The position numbers and the translations under genes were made by a program. The notes under the pieces were generated by a model. The model had not been told where the DNA came from and did not search any database. It worked only from the letters and a program-made list of their open reading frames with translations. From Chthoniobacter sp. (GTDB lineage: Bacteria; Verrucomicrobiota; Verrucomicrobiia; Chthoniobacterales; Chthoniobacteraceae): 18,125 nucleotides of DNA. Shown here piece after piece: positions 1-6,240 of this stretch (position 1 is the stretch's first letter; each line of letters opens with the position of its first letter). The stretch covers positions 1-18,125 of the forward strand of contig JANXWQ010000380.1 of NCBI GenBank assembly GCA_025351065.1, written 5' to 3'.

Positions 1-540
1 CGGCAGCACATGGATATCCGGCGCGTCGCCGAGCACTTCGATGATCTCGAAGCTCGCCGTCTTCTGACCTTCGAGCCGGTACGGGTTGATCGAGTTGACG
101 ATGGCGATGGGCTCGGTCTCGCCGATCTCGCGGACGAGCCGCAGGGCGTCGTCGAAATTACCGTCGATGGCCACCACTTTCGCGCCATACATGAAGGCCT
201 GCGCGAGCTTTCCGAACGCGATTTTTCCCGCCGGCAGCAGCACGATGCACGCGACGCTGGCCCGCGCGGCGTAGGCCGCGGCGGCGGCGCTCGTGTTGCC
301 GGTGCTGGCGCAGATGACGGCCTGCGAGCCAGCTTCCACGGCCTTCGACAGCGCCATCGTCATGCCGCGATCCTTGAACGAACCCGTCGGATTCAGCCCC
401 TCGTATTTGATGAAAACCTCGCACCCGCGCCCGACGCGCGCGCTGAGCTTCGGCGAGTGGATGAGCGGCGTGCTGCCTTCGTTCAGCGAGATGAAAGGCG
501 TGGCGTCGGTGACTGGGAGAAACTCCCGCCAGCGGGCCAT
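1..540 (-). CDS. thrC: Threonine synthase, N-terminal part (runs off the left edge)
   Basis: PLP enzyme that converts O-phospho-L-homoserine to L-threonine, the last step of the pathway, in the cytoplasm. About 180 N-terminal residues are visible; the rest lies outside the window. The frame contains LPVTDATP followed by LNEGSTPLI near the N-terminus, the PLP-lysine motif GSFKDRG (Lys about residue 56), the phosphate-binding STGNTS (79-84), and NSINPYRLEGQKT towards the edge, all typical of the short bacterial threonine synthases. The chosen start is ATG at 540. A TTG at 576 overlaps the stop of the preceding gene (TTGA) and would add 12 residues including HDRGVMARWR, which resembles the usual N-terminus of the family, so the true start may be upstream. 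It follows hom and a small gene on the same strand, which supports a threonine operon. The identification is firm; only the start is uncertain. Confidence 0.95.
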   Translation of the reverse strand, partial: MARWREFLPVTDATPFISLNEGSTPLIHSPKLSARVGRGCEVFIKYEGLNPTGSFKDRGMTMALSKAVEAGSQAVICASTGNTSAAAAAYAARASVACIVLLPAGKIAFGKLAQAFMYGAKVVAIDGNFDDALRLVREIGETEPIAIVNSINPYRLEGQKTASFEIIEVLGDAPDIHVLP

Positions 541-572
541 GACACCGCGGTCATGGAGAGAGCGGAACGCCT

Positions 573-806
573 TCAAGCCGGGGTCGCGGTGGAAGCCGGC
601 GGGTGGGTTTCAATGTGCGTCGCCAGCATGAGGTCGATCAAAGCGATCGCGTCGCCTTCAAGATTCAAGGCCATGACGCCACCGCCTTTCGAGATGAAGG
701 CGAAGTCGGGATGCTCGACGCGATACGATTTATTTGCGGAGAGAAAAATCGTGAACGGCACGAAGGGTGCCGTCTGCAGCAGTTGTCGAACTCCATCGGT
801 GGTCAT
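573..806 (-). CDS. Small conserved hypothetical protein between hom and thrC
   Basis: A 77-residue protein starting MTTDGVRQLLQTAPFVPFTI, then SYRVEHPDFAFIS, a glycine turn, and ending in a hydrophobic DAIALIDLMLATHIE segment. From memory this matches a family of short hypothetical proteins frequent in Planctomycetes and Verrucomicrobia, with the pattern 'PF.PF.I....G..Y.V.HP.F', whose function I do not know. There is no signal peptide or membrane span, so it is probably cytoplasmic. An ATG at 830 in the same frame would add 8 residues, but the family start fits the ATG at 806; neither has a clear ribosome-binding site. It lies 48 nt after hom and its stop overlaps a possible TTG start of thrC, so it is probably co-transcribed with them. 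Whether it acts in threonine synthesis cannot be told from the sequence. Confidence 0.75.
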   Translation of the reverse strand: MTTDGVRQLLQTAPFVPFTIFLSANKSYRVEHPDFAFISKGGGVMALNLEGDAIALIDLMLATHIETHPPASTATPA

Positions 807-854
807 AGGGAAAATGTAGAAGACGGGCAATGGAATCGCAAGGTGCCGGGAGCG

Positions 855-2150
855 TCAGGCGAAGTTTTCCACGCGGATCATGCGCGGCGTTTTTTTTACG
901 CAGGGGAGAGCGCCGATTTTTTCCAAGGCCGAAGCGATCTGGCCGTTGGTGGCTTTGTGGATGACGAGGATGAGCGAGACCGCTTCGCCCTCCGCGGCCT
1001 CGGGCTGGAAGATGGAGGAGATGCCGATGTTCAATTCGCCGAGGACGCCGGCGACCTGGGCGATGACGCCGGGCCGGTCCTCGACGGTGAGGCGCAGGTA
1101 GTACTCGGAGACGATTTGGTCGATGGGCTTGCAGGTGCCGTAGAGGCCGTGCGGCATGAAGCCGTAGTTGCTGCGTGGCGATTGCAGCGCGGCGGCGGCT
1201 TCGGCGAGGTCGGCGATGACGGCGCTGGACGTGGGATCCTGGCCCGCGCCGCGGCCGTAGAAAAGGGTGTCGCCGACGATGTCTCCGTGGACGGCGAGAG
1301 CGTTGAAGACGCCGTTGACGCTGGCCAGCACATGCTTTTCGGGGATGAGCGTGGGATGCACGCGCACTTCGATCTCGCCGCGCGTGTCGGCTTTGATGAT
1401 GCCGAGGAGCTTGATGGAGTAGCCGAGTTTTTTGGCAAAGCAGATGTCGTTGGCGGTGATGTGCTCGATGCCTTCGACGTGGATTTTGTCCGCCGGCACC
1501 CAGAACCCGTAGGCGAGCGAGGCGAGGATGATGGCCTTGTGCGCGGCGTCGCCGCCGTTCACATCGAGCGCGGGATCGGCCTCGGCGTAGCCCGCGGCCT
1601 GGGCCTCAGCGAGGGCTGCGGCAAAGCCCAGCCCGCTCTCGCACATGCGCGTGAGGATGTAGTTGCTGGTGCCGTTAATGATCCCGTGGATGGACTGAAT
1701 GTGGTTGCCGATGAAGGCTTCGCGGATCGACTTGATGATCGGAATCCCCCCCGCGACGGCGGCCTCGAAAAACACCGGTACCTTGTGTTTTGTCGCCGCC
1801 TCGAAAATCTCGCGCCCGTGCTCGGCGAGCAGCGCCTTGTTGCCGGTGACGACAATTTTCCCGCGCTCAATCGCGCCGAGGATCAAGCGCAAACTTTCGT
1901 CCTTCTGCCCCATCAATTCGACGACGATTTGGATCGCCGGATCGTCGAGCAAATCCTCCCAGCGCGTCGTCAGCAAATCGCCGGGAACGCTGATACCACG
2001 GGCCTTCGCGGGATCGCGGACGGCTATTTTTTTCACCTCCAACTCATAGCCGAGCCGCTCCCGGAGCAGGGCACGGTTTTGGGTCAGGTGCTTGAAGACA
2101 CCTGCGCCGACATTGCCCATTCCAGCGAGTCCGATGCCAAAGGTTTGCAT
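855..2150 (-). CDS. hom: Homoserine dehydrogenase with C-terminal ACT domain
   Basis: NAD(P)H-dependent reduction of L-aspartate 4-semialdehyde to L-homoserine, the branch point towards threonine and methionine. The 431-residue protein has the usual length of the monofunctional enzyme. An N-terminal Rossmann fold carries GMGNVGAG (about 10-17). The catalytic/substrate domain has GGIPIIKSIREA, INGTSNYILTRM, ADPALDVNGGDAAHK and the YGRGAGQDPTSSAV signature. Residues about 350-431 form an ACT domain (LTVEDRPGVIAQVAGVLGEL), the usual site of threonine feedback inhibition. There is no aspartate kinase domain. The start ATG at 2150 is directly followed by the nucleotide-binding fold, so no shorter start is likely. 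The small gene and thrC follow on the same strand. A strong GC hairpin lies 6 nt upstream of the start. Confidence 0.96.
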   Translation of the reverse strand: MQTFGIGLAGMGNVGAGVFKHLTQNRALLRERLGYELEVKKIAVRDPAKARGISVPGDLLTTRWEDLLDDPAIQIVVELMGQKDESLRLILGAIERGKIVVTGNKALLAEHGREIFEAATKHKVPVFFEAAVAGGIPIIKSIREAFIGNHIQSIHGIINGTSNYILTRMCESGLGFAAALAEAQAAGYAEADPALDVNGGDAAHKAIILASLAYGFWVPADKIHVEGIEHITANDICFAKKLGYSIKLLGIIKADTRGEIEVRVHPTLIPEKHVLASVNGVFNALAVHGDIVGDTLFYGRGAGQDPTSSAVIADLAEAAAALQSPRSNYGFMPHGLYGTCKPIDQIVSEYYLRLTVEDRPGVIAQVAGVLGELNIGISSIFQPEAAEGEAVSLILVIHKATNGQIASALEKIGALPCVKKTPRMIRVENFA

Positions 2151-2156
2151 GCGAAA

Positions 2157-2176
2157 GGGCGCGGACTATCGCGCCC
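2157..2176 (-). promoter_or_regulatory. GC-rich hairpin in the hom leader
   Basis: A perfect 7-bp stem (gggcgcg / cgcgccc) with a 6-nt loop, ending 6 nt before the hom ATG and followed on the minus strand by TTTCGC. It could hide the ribosome-entry region or pause transcription. No leader peptide rich in threonine or isoleucine codons and no clear antiterminator is visible, so classical attenuation is not supported. The structure is seen directly; the function is a guess. Confidence 0.35.
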
Positions 2177-2203
2177 GTGTTTTGGGCTGTAAAGGCGGGA
2201 GTT

Positions 2204-2225
2204 GCGGCGCGTGATTCAGCGCCGC
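2204..2225 (-). terminator. Hairpin downstream of the NHL-repeat gene
   Basis: A perfect 7-bp stem (gcggcgc / gcgccgc) with an 8-nt loop, 19 nt after the stop codon of the beta-propeller gene on the same strand. No T-run follows, so it would be a weak or factor-dependent terminator, or a 3'-end stabiliser. It lies between two genes of the same strand and would help separate hom from the gene upstream. Confidence 0.35.
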
Positions 2226-2244
2226 TTTCGGTCGGGACTGACCC

Positions 2245-3204
2245 TTATTTCTGCCGCAGAAATTTGTGCAGCCGCCCGAACGCACTCCATTCGGTGACGA
2301 TCAGATTTCCGTCTTTGTCGAGGGCTGCGCCGTGCGGGGAGTTCGTGATGCCATCCTTCCACTGGTCCGGCGGGAGGCCGTAGTTGGCGCGCTGTTTGGC
2401 GTCCGGGTTGTCGCCGACTTGCGCCGCGATGCCGCCCGTTTTGTCGAGCACGGTCACGCGGCCTTGCAGCTCGGGGATCACCGCGTTGTCGCCGCGAATG
2501 TTGACCGCGGCCGGCATGCGCAGGTCTTTTTGGATGACCTTCACGAAGTTGCCGTCGAGGTCCCAGTATTCCACGCGGTTGTTGTTGCGGTTGCAGACAA
2601 ACAGCAGCGGCTTTTCGCCGCGCGTATCGAGCGCGATTCCGTGGCAGGTGTTGAACTTTCCCTCCTCCGGGCCTGCCGAGCCAAAGGCCTTCACAAACTT
2701 GCGGTCCTTGTCGAACTTGAAGATGTGGTTCGAGCCGTAGCCGTCGGCCACGTAGATCGCGCCGTCGGGGCCCGCGGTCACGGCGCAGGGCTTAAAGCCG
2801 CCCGCGTCTTTGCACACGCCGGATTCCTCCGGGTAGGTGATCGCCCACTCCTGCGTGCCGTCGAGTTTCAGCTTGATGACCTCGTGCTCGGAAGGTCGCG
2901 CCGCATAAATGACCTCCGCGCCACCCTCCTCGCGGATTTCCAGCGCGTGGACTTTCGACGGGCCAAAGGCGCGCAGAAATTTCCCATCGGGCGAAAAGAC
3001 GAGAATGCCGCGGGCCGTGTCGGTGGTGACGTAGGCATTGCCCGCCTTGTCGAGGGCCACGCCGCCGTGGCAGGCGCCCTGCGGCTGATCACCGGGCTGC
3101 TTGTCGAAAAAGTTTGGGGCGAGTTCGTACTTGAGGCCCTGGGCAAAGGCGTGGGCCGAGAGGAGGGCGAGGGTGGCGAGGAGGGATTGGGTGAGGCGTT
3201 TCAT
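2245..3204 (-). CDS. Secreted NHL-repeat / six-bladed beta-propeller protein
   Basis: A 319-residue protein with a signal peptide (MKRLTQSLLATLALLSAHAFAQ) and then repeated NHL-type blades: GVALDKAGNAYVTTD, AVTAGPDGAIYVADGYG, GIALDTRG followed by FVCNRNNNRVEYW, and near the C-terminus HGAALDKDGNLIVTEW. The 'D..G.(I/L)YV.D' spacing is the hallmark of NHL/SMP-30-like propellers. It should be exported to the periplasm or outside the cell. Such proteins bind ligands or act as lactonases or hydrolases, but no catalytic set can be assigned here. The ATG at 3204 is chosen because it places the signal peptide at the N-terminus; an in-frame ATG at 3246 would put 14 polar residues in front of it. A 6-bp-stem hairpin (3217-3233) lies just upstream. 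The fold is well supported; the function is unknown. Confidence 0.8.
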   Translation of the reverse strand: MKRLTQSLLATLALLSAHAFAQGLKYELAPNFFDKQPGDQPQGACHGGVALDKAGNAYVTTDTARGILVFSPDGKFLRAFGPSKVHALEIREEGGAEVIYAARPSEHEVIKLKLDGTQEWAITYPEESGVCKDAGGFKPCAVTAGPDGAIYVADGYGSNHIFKFDKDRKFVKAFGSAGPEEGKFNTCHGIALDTRGEKPLLFVCNRNNNRVEYWDLDGNFVKVIQKDLRMPAAVNIRGDNAVIPELQGRVTVLDKTGGIAAQVGDNPDAKQRANYGLPPDQWKDGITNSPHGAALDKDGNLIVTEWSAFGRLHKFLRQK

Positions 3205-3272
3205 ACGCTGGCACTTATCCGCAGCGGGCGGATGCTTGGCAATCACCTACTGCGTCCCGGCCCGCATTCGTT

Positions 3273-4655
3273 TTACAATTCCAGCGGCACGCCGGGCGTG
3301 GGCGTGAGGATTTCGCTCTCTGGAAGATCGGCGGCGAGCGTGCCGCGGAACCACTCGACGGCGGAGGCGTCGCCGTGGACGAGGATGACTTTTTTCGGGC
3401 GCACTTTGTTCACGTAGGCGCGGATGCTTTCGCGGGTGGCGTGGGCGCTGAAGTTGAAGGTTTCGAGCGCGCACTTCAGCGGCTGCGGGGGAAACTCGGG
3501 GCTGAGCTGCACCAGATCGCCAGGCACGGCGGCGCGGATGCGGCCGGCGGGCGAGAGTGGGTCGGCGTAGCCGACGAAAAAGAGGGCGTGCGCGGGGTCG
3601 CTGAGGAACTGGCGGGCGAAGGAATTGGAGAGCGTTTTCTCGGTCATCATGCCGCTGGAGATGGCGTAGATGCGCTCGCCTTTGAGCGGGGTGGCGGCGG
3701 CGGCTTTGCCGGCCATGGTGAAGGGCGCGACGGCATCGAGGATTTGCAGGCCGGGTTTTTGGCGCGGGGTTTTGCCGGCGAGTTTGTCGTAGATTTCGGT
3801 GAGCTTGGTCCCGAGGCCGCCGATGTAAATGGGGCATGGGCCGAGCAGCCCGCGCTGGCGGAAACTGTGAAACATCGCGAGCACCTCCTGCGTTTTGCCG
3901 AGGGCGAAAAGCGGGACGAGGATGCCGGCCTTGCGGTCGAATTGCGCGCGGATCGCATCGGCAAAACGCAACTCCTCGCCGGCGCGGGTGAAGGTGTCGG
4001 GCGTGGGCCGGTCGCCGCGGGTGGTCTCGATGATGAGCACGTCCAGTTCGTGCTCGGGGAAGCGCGCACCCTGCATGATCGTCTGGTCGTCGAACTGGAT
4101 GTCGCCGGTGTAAAAAACCGTGCGCCCTTCCGCGCGGATGAGCGTGCCGACGGAGCCGAGGATGTGGCCGGCGTCGAAGAACTCGATGGTCACGTCCGCG
4201 CTTTCATCCAGGCGCAGCCTTTCACCCGTCACGTCGAAGCGCGTGTGCAGCGGCACGGGGTGCCACTGGCGCACGGCTTTCTCCACGTCGCGGTGGGTGA
4301 AAAGCGGGTAGCTGGTGATGCCCTCGTCGCGCTTTTTGGTCATCACGTTGACCGAGTTGTGGAGCATCACGTCGCTGAGCTGGCGCGTGGCTTCAGTCAT
4401 GAAAACGGGCGCGCCGGGGTGGCGGCGCATGAGCACGGGGATCGAGCCGAGGTGATCCTGATGGGCGTGCGAGAGGAGGATCGCATCCGCGGAGCCGTCC
4501 TCGATCAGCCGATGGTTCGGGAGCGCGGCTTCGCCGTCGAAACGCGGGTGCAGGCCGGAGTCGAGGACGAGGCGTTTGCCTGCGAGGTCGAGGCAGTAGC
4601 AGTTCGCGCCGATTTCGACTTGCCGCGTGAGATTGGTAAAGGTGATGCCGCCCAT
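3273..4655 (-). CDS. Metallo-beta-lactamase-fold RNA-processing nuclease (beta-CASP, CPSF/Int11-like)
   Basis: A 460-residue cytoplasmic metallohydrolase of the CPSF73/YSH1-like group, whose members cut RNA using two zinc ions. With the ATG at 4655 the motifs are: motif 2 HAHQDH (His63, His65, Asp67, His68), motif 3 DAGHILGS (His164), motif 4 YTGD (Asp185), then a beta-CASP cap with IIETTRGDRP and PLFALGKTQEVL, and C-terminal NFSAHATR (His405) and ILVHGD (His427). All metal ligands appear intact. An in-frame ATG at 4739 would add 28 arginine-rich residues that are translated repeat DNA, so it is rejected. The chosen ATG and the codons for MGGI themselves lie inside a dispersed repeat (4644-4708), so the native start may have been altered. 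The beta-propeller gene follows 68 nt downstream. The substrate is unknown. Confidence 0.88.
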   Translation of the reverse strand: MGGITFTNLTRQVEIGANCYCLDLAGKRLVLDSGLHPRFDGEAALPNHRLIEDGSADAILLSHAHQDHLGSIPVLMRRHPGAPVFMTEATRQLSDVMLHNSVNVMTKKRDEGITSYPLFTHRDVEKAVRQWHPVPLHTRFDVTGERLRLDESADVTIEFFDAGHILGSVGTLIRAEGRTVFYTGDIQFDDQTIMQGARFPEHELDVLIIETTRGDRPTPDTFTRAGEELRFADAIRAQFDRKAGILVPLFALGKTQEVLAMFHSFRQRGLLGPCPIYIGGLGTKLTEIYDKLAGKTPRQKPGLQILDAVAPFTMAGKAAAATPLKGERIYAISSGMMTEKTLSNSFARQFLSDPAHALFFVGYADPLSPAGRIRAAVPGDLVQLSPEFPPQPLKCALETFNFSAHATRESIRAYVNKVRPKKVILVHGDASAVEWFRGTLAADLPESEILTPTPGVPLEL

Positions 4656-4708
4656 GCGCTGGGCGCGGAAGATGGGGACGCGGGTGCGGGGAAGGCAACC
4701 GTTTTCGC
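4644..4708 (+). repeat. 65-bp dispersed repeat, copy A
   Basis: This segment matches 6052-6116 at 63 of 65 positions in the same orientation; the two differences are at 4652 (c versus t) and 4685 (t versus c). The match stops abruptly on both sides. On the minus strand the copy ends in ATGGGCGGCATC, which supplies the start codon and first four codons of the nuclease gene. The two copies were compared directly by eye. Confidence 0.9.
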
Positions 4709-4791
4709 GGCGCCGCCGTCCTCGTTCGGCTATCGTCACTCCGGCGCAGCCGGCGTTCTCTGCTCACGTTCCGAGGTTTCACTTTGGAACG
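4707..4791. repeat. Palindromic elements between copy A and the next gene
   Basis: This short stretch holds a 10-bp palindrome (gcggcgccgc, 4707-4716), a small GC inverted repeat (ccgg...ccgg, 4741-4753) and a 6-bp inverted repeat with a 13-nt loop (cgttcc...ggaacg, 4767-4772 and 4786-4791). It has the look of further dispersed-repeat modules joined to copy A. No gene is supported here: the open frames that cross it are arginine-rich and have no family features. Confidence 0.5.
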
Positions 4792-4806
4792 AAGGAGAAT
4801 TCGCTT

Positions 4807-5364
4807 TCACCGCTCCGCGTGATTTGTGCCCGGATCGGAGGTGGGATGGGATTTACGCGTGAGCGTGATGCCGTGCTTCGCGAGGTAAGCTCTAAAACCG
4901 GGTGCCTCTACGGTAGGCATTTCCTTGGCTTTCTTGAGTTCGGCCACACGCTTTGCGGCCGCAGTATCGGCCGCGATCGTCGCTAGCATCTGCTCGCGGC
5001 TGGGCGTCTTCGTCTTGGCGAGAAGAAGCGCACGTTCGGCCTCGGCAAGCAATTCCTGCTGCTCGCGTTGTTCCAAGGGCGTAAGCGCGAGTTGGTCGTC
5101 AGCGAACAGATGGACATAGCCCCGCTGTGCAGCTTCGGCGGCGGTGAGCTTGCGCCGAGACGTGGCAGTTGTCTTTTTGCGGGCTTTTTTTGAGTGACCA
5201 AGCAGCAGGCTATAGATAATGAACGCGCCGATGGCGAGAACGGCCAAGGTTAAAGTGTTGTGGTTGAATTGCGTGATGAGGTCACCCGCCGAGGATGGTA
5301 TTTTGCCCGTGAGGACAAAGAGGAATACTAAGGCGGTCAAGATCGAGAGCAGGGTTTTGAACAT
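4807..5364 (-). CDS. Hypothetical protein with two N-terminal membrane helices
   Basis: A 185-residue protein I do not recognise. Two hydrophobic segments (about 4-20, LLSILTALVFLFVLTG, and about 38-55, LTLAVLAIGAFIIYSLLLG) form a membrane hairpin. A basic KKARKK patch follows, then a charged and probably helical or coiled-coil region rich in Ala, Glu, Gln and Lys (about 74-148). After the second helix the large C-terminal part is probably cytoplasmic, as the basic patch suggests. The GC content is visibly lower than in neighbouring genes. It lies with the next hypothetical gene between two direct copies of a 65-bp repeat. The ATG at 5364 is the only good start and has no strong ribosome-binding site. 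Function unknown. Confidence 0.65.
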   Translation of the reverse strand: MFKTLLSILTALVFLFVLTGKIPSSAGDLITQFNHNTLTLAVLAIGAFIIYSLLLGHSKKARKKTTATSRRKLTAAEAAQRGYVHLFADDQLALTPLEQREQQELLAEAERALLLAKTKTPSREQMLATIAADTAAAKRVAELKKAKEMPTVEAPGFRAYLAKHGITLTRKSHPTSDPGTNHAER

Positions 5365-5421
5365 TGCTGTTTTCGGTGGTGATGCCGGTTTTAAGGCCTG
5401 CGCGCTGGCGTCTGTCGCGCC

Positions 5422-5862
5422 CTATTTCTTATGCTGCATTTCAAGTCCTTTGCTGATCTGCAGAGCACCTTCATCCAAATTGGTCTTTGCGCCGATCGGC
5501 ACGAACGGTGCCTTTTTCGGAGATGCCTGAAGAGTCGGCGTGGCTGGCGATGGAGGTGCCGCTTTGGTCAATTGAACTGGCGTCGGAGCTTTGGCGGACA
5601 TGGGCTGAGGGACAGGTGTTCGCAGGCCAATGACTGGGCCTGTGTTATACCCGCTATTCACGGGCCGCCATTTTTTCTGAGCTGAAGCATCACCCGTGGT
5701 CGAGTTGGTTGCATCGGAAGAACCAGACTCTGCAGAGCGGGACGTTGATGTTGCAACAATCTTGGCCTCCTCCTTAGCAGTCCGATTCTGATTCCAAACC
5801 GCCAACGCGATAAGAGCAAGCGCAAGAAGCCAGCCTCCGATTTTCTGAACGGGTTTGTCCAT
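5422..5862 (-). CDS. Hypothetical single-span membrane protein with a Pro/Ser/Thr-rich tail
   Basis: A 146-residue protein I do not recognise. After MDKPVQKIGG comes one hydrophobic helix (about 10-23, WLLALALIALAVW). The remainder is low-complexity, rich in Ser, Thr, Ala and Pro, and ends in a short charged segment KGLEMQHKK. The tail looks disordered and has no cysteines or catalytic motifs. A GGAAA stretch just before the ATG at 5862 may serve as a weak ribosome-binding site. It is followed 57 nt later by the two-helix hypothetical gene on the same strand, so the two are probably co-expressed. Base composition is again lower in GC than the surroundings. Function unknown; being real rather than spurious is likely but not certain. 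Confidence 0.55.
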   Translation of the reverse strand: MDKPVQKIGGWLLALALIALAVWNQNRTAKEEAKIVATSTSRSAESGSSDATNSTTGDASAQKKWRPVNSGYNTGPVIGLRTPVPQPMSAKAPTPVQLTKAAPPSPATPTLQASPKKAPFVPIGAKTNLDEGALQISKGLEMQHKK

Positions 5863-5918
5863 GGATTTCCAAGCAGACTGAAAAACTCGCTCGTCCGCGT
5901 CCAGCCATTATTCCCTCG

Positions 5919-5940
5919 TGACCAAGCTCCTGCTTGGTCA
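5919..5940. repeat. Hairpin tgaccaag-(6)-cttggtca
   Basis: A perfect 8-bp inverted repeat, tgaccaag at 5919-5926 and cttggtca at 5933-5940, with loop ctcctg. Part of the same word (gaccaagct) returns at about 6042, where the second arm is missing, as if a related hairpin had been cut by the arrival of copy B. No T-run on either side, so this is a repeat-family palindrome rather than an obvious terminator. Confidence 0.7.
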
Positions 5941-6011
5941 TGCCGCTGTCTGCGAAGCTCTGCTTCGGCCGCGTGGAGCATGCGCGGGCGCACGAAGCTG
6001 ATGTGGGCGTG

Positions 6012-6028
6012 GGGAAGCAGAGCTTCCC
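6012..6028. repeat. Hairpin gggaagc-(3)-gcttccc
   Basis: A perfect 7-bp inverted repeat with a 3-nt loop (aga). A related hairpin, cgaagc-tct-gcttcg, lies at 5953-5967, so two palindromes built on the same gaagc/gcttc core occur within 80 nt. Confidence 0.65.
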
Positions 6029-6051
6029 AAGACAAGTGCGTGACCAAGCTG

Positions 6052-6116
6052 GATGCCGCTCATGCGCTGGGCGCGGAAGATGGGGACGCGGGCGCGGGGA
6101 AGGCAACCGTTTTCGC
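6052..6116 (+). repeat. 65-bp dispersed repeat, copy B
   Basis: Direct repeat of 4644-4708 with 63 of 65 positions identical. Here it lies between genes: on the minus strand it ends in ATGAGCGGCATC, and the following codons do not resemble the nuclease protein. So this copy is a free-standing repeat, not a fragment of a duplicated gene. Confidence 0.9.
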
Positions 6117-6240
6117 CGGAGGCGCCGGGCGGGAGGGCGGCTGATATTGAAAACGCAGAGGCCCTGGGCACGCGGAGTTTTCACAAGATGCGTCGGCCCA
6201 GTAATTCCTCCGCGTCTTCCGCATCTCTGCGCCACTGCGT

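Larger units (their letters stand above)
5863..6240. repeat. Composite intergenic repeat region without a gene
   Basis: About 380 nt with no supportable gene. In order it holds a perfect 8-bp-stem hairpin (5919-5940), a 6-bp-stem hairpin (5953-5967), a 7-bp-stem hairpin (6012-6028), copy B of the 65-bp repeat (6052-6116), a GC-rich stretch, an inverted pair gaaaac/gttttc (about 6129-6183), and a degenerate periodic run of cgcgtct/cgcatct/tgcgtct words (6206-6241) touching the stop codon of the CHASE2 gene. The words gaccaagct and atgccgct occur at both ends of the hairpin cluster. Open frames here are arginine/proline-rich artefacts of the repeats. Confidence 0.75.

Noticed and set aside
603..2192. 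Long open frame on the plus strand opposite hom
   Set aside because: It is a shadow of hom created by high GC. It has no family motifs, and the opposite strand codes for a complete homoserine dehydrogenase.
4656..4739. N-terminal extension of the nuclease from the ATG at 4739
   Set aside because: The extra residues are translation of the dispersed repeat, and the same peptide (with slight changes) appears in the gene-free copy at 6052-6116.
3375..4862. 495-codon plus-strand open frame
   Set aside because: It is antisense to the metallo-beta-lactamase nuclease, whose metal-binding motifs are all intact; the plus-strand product is low-complexity and rich in Glu, Asp, Gly and Val.
5863..6240. 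Possible CRISPR array or tRNA in the repeat region
   Set aside because: The hairpins differ in sequence and spacing, with no regular repeat-spacer units, and no tRNA cloverleaf or CCA end can be drawn.
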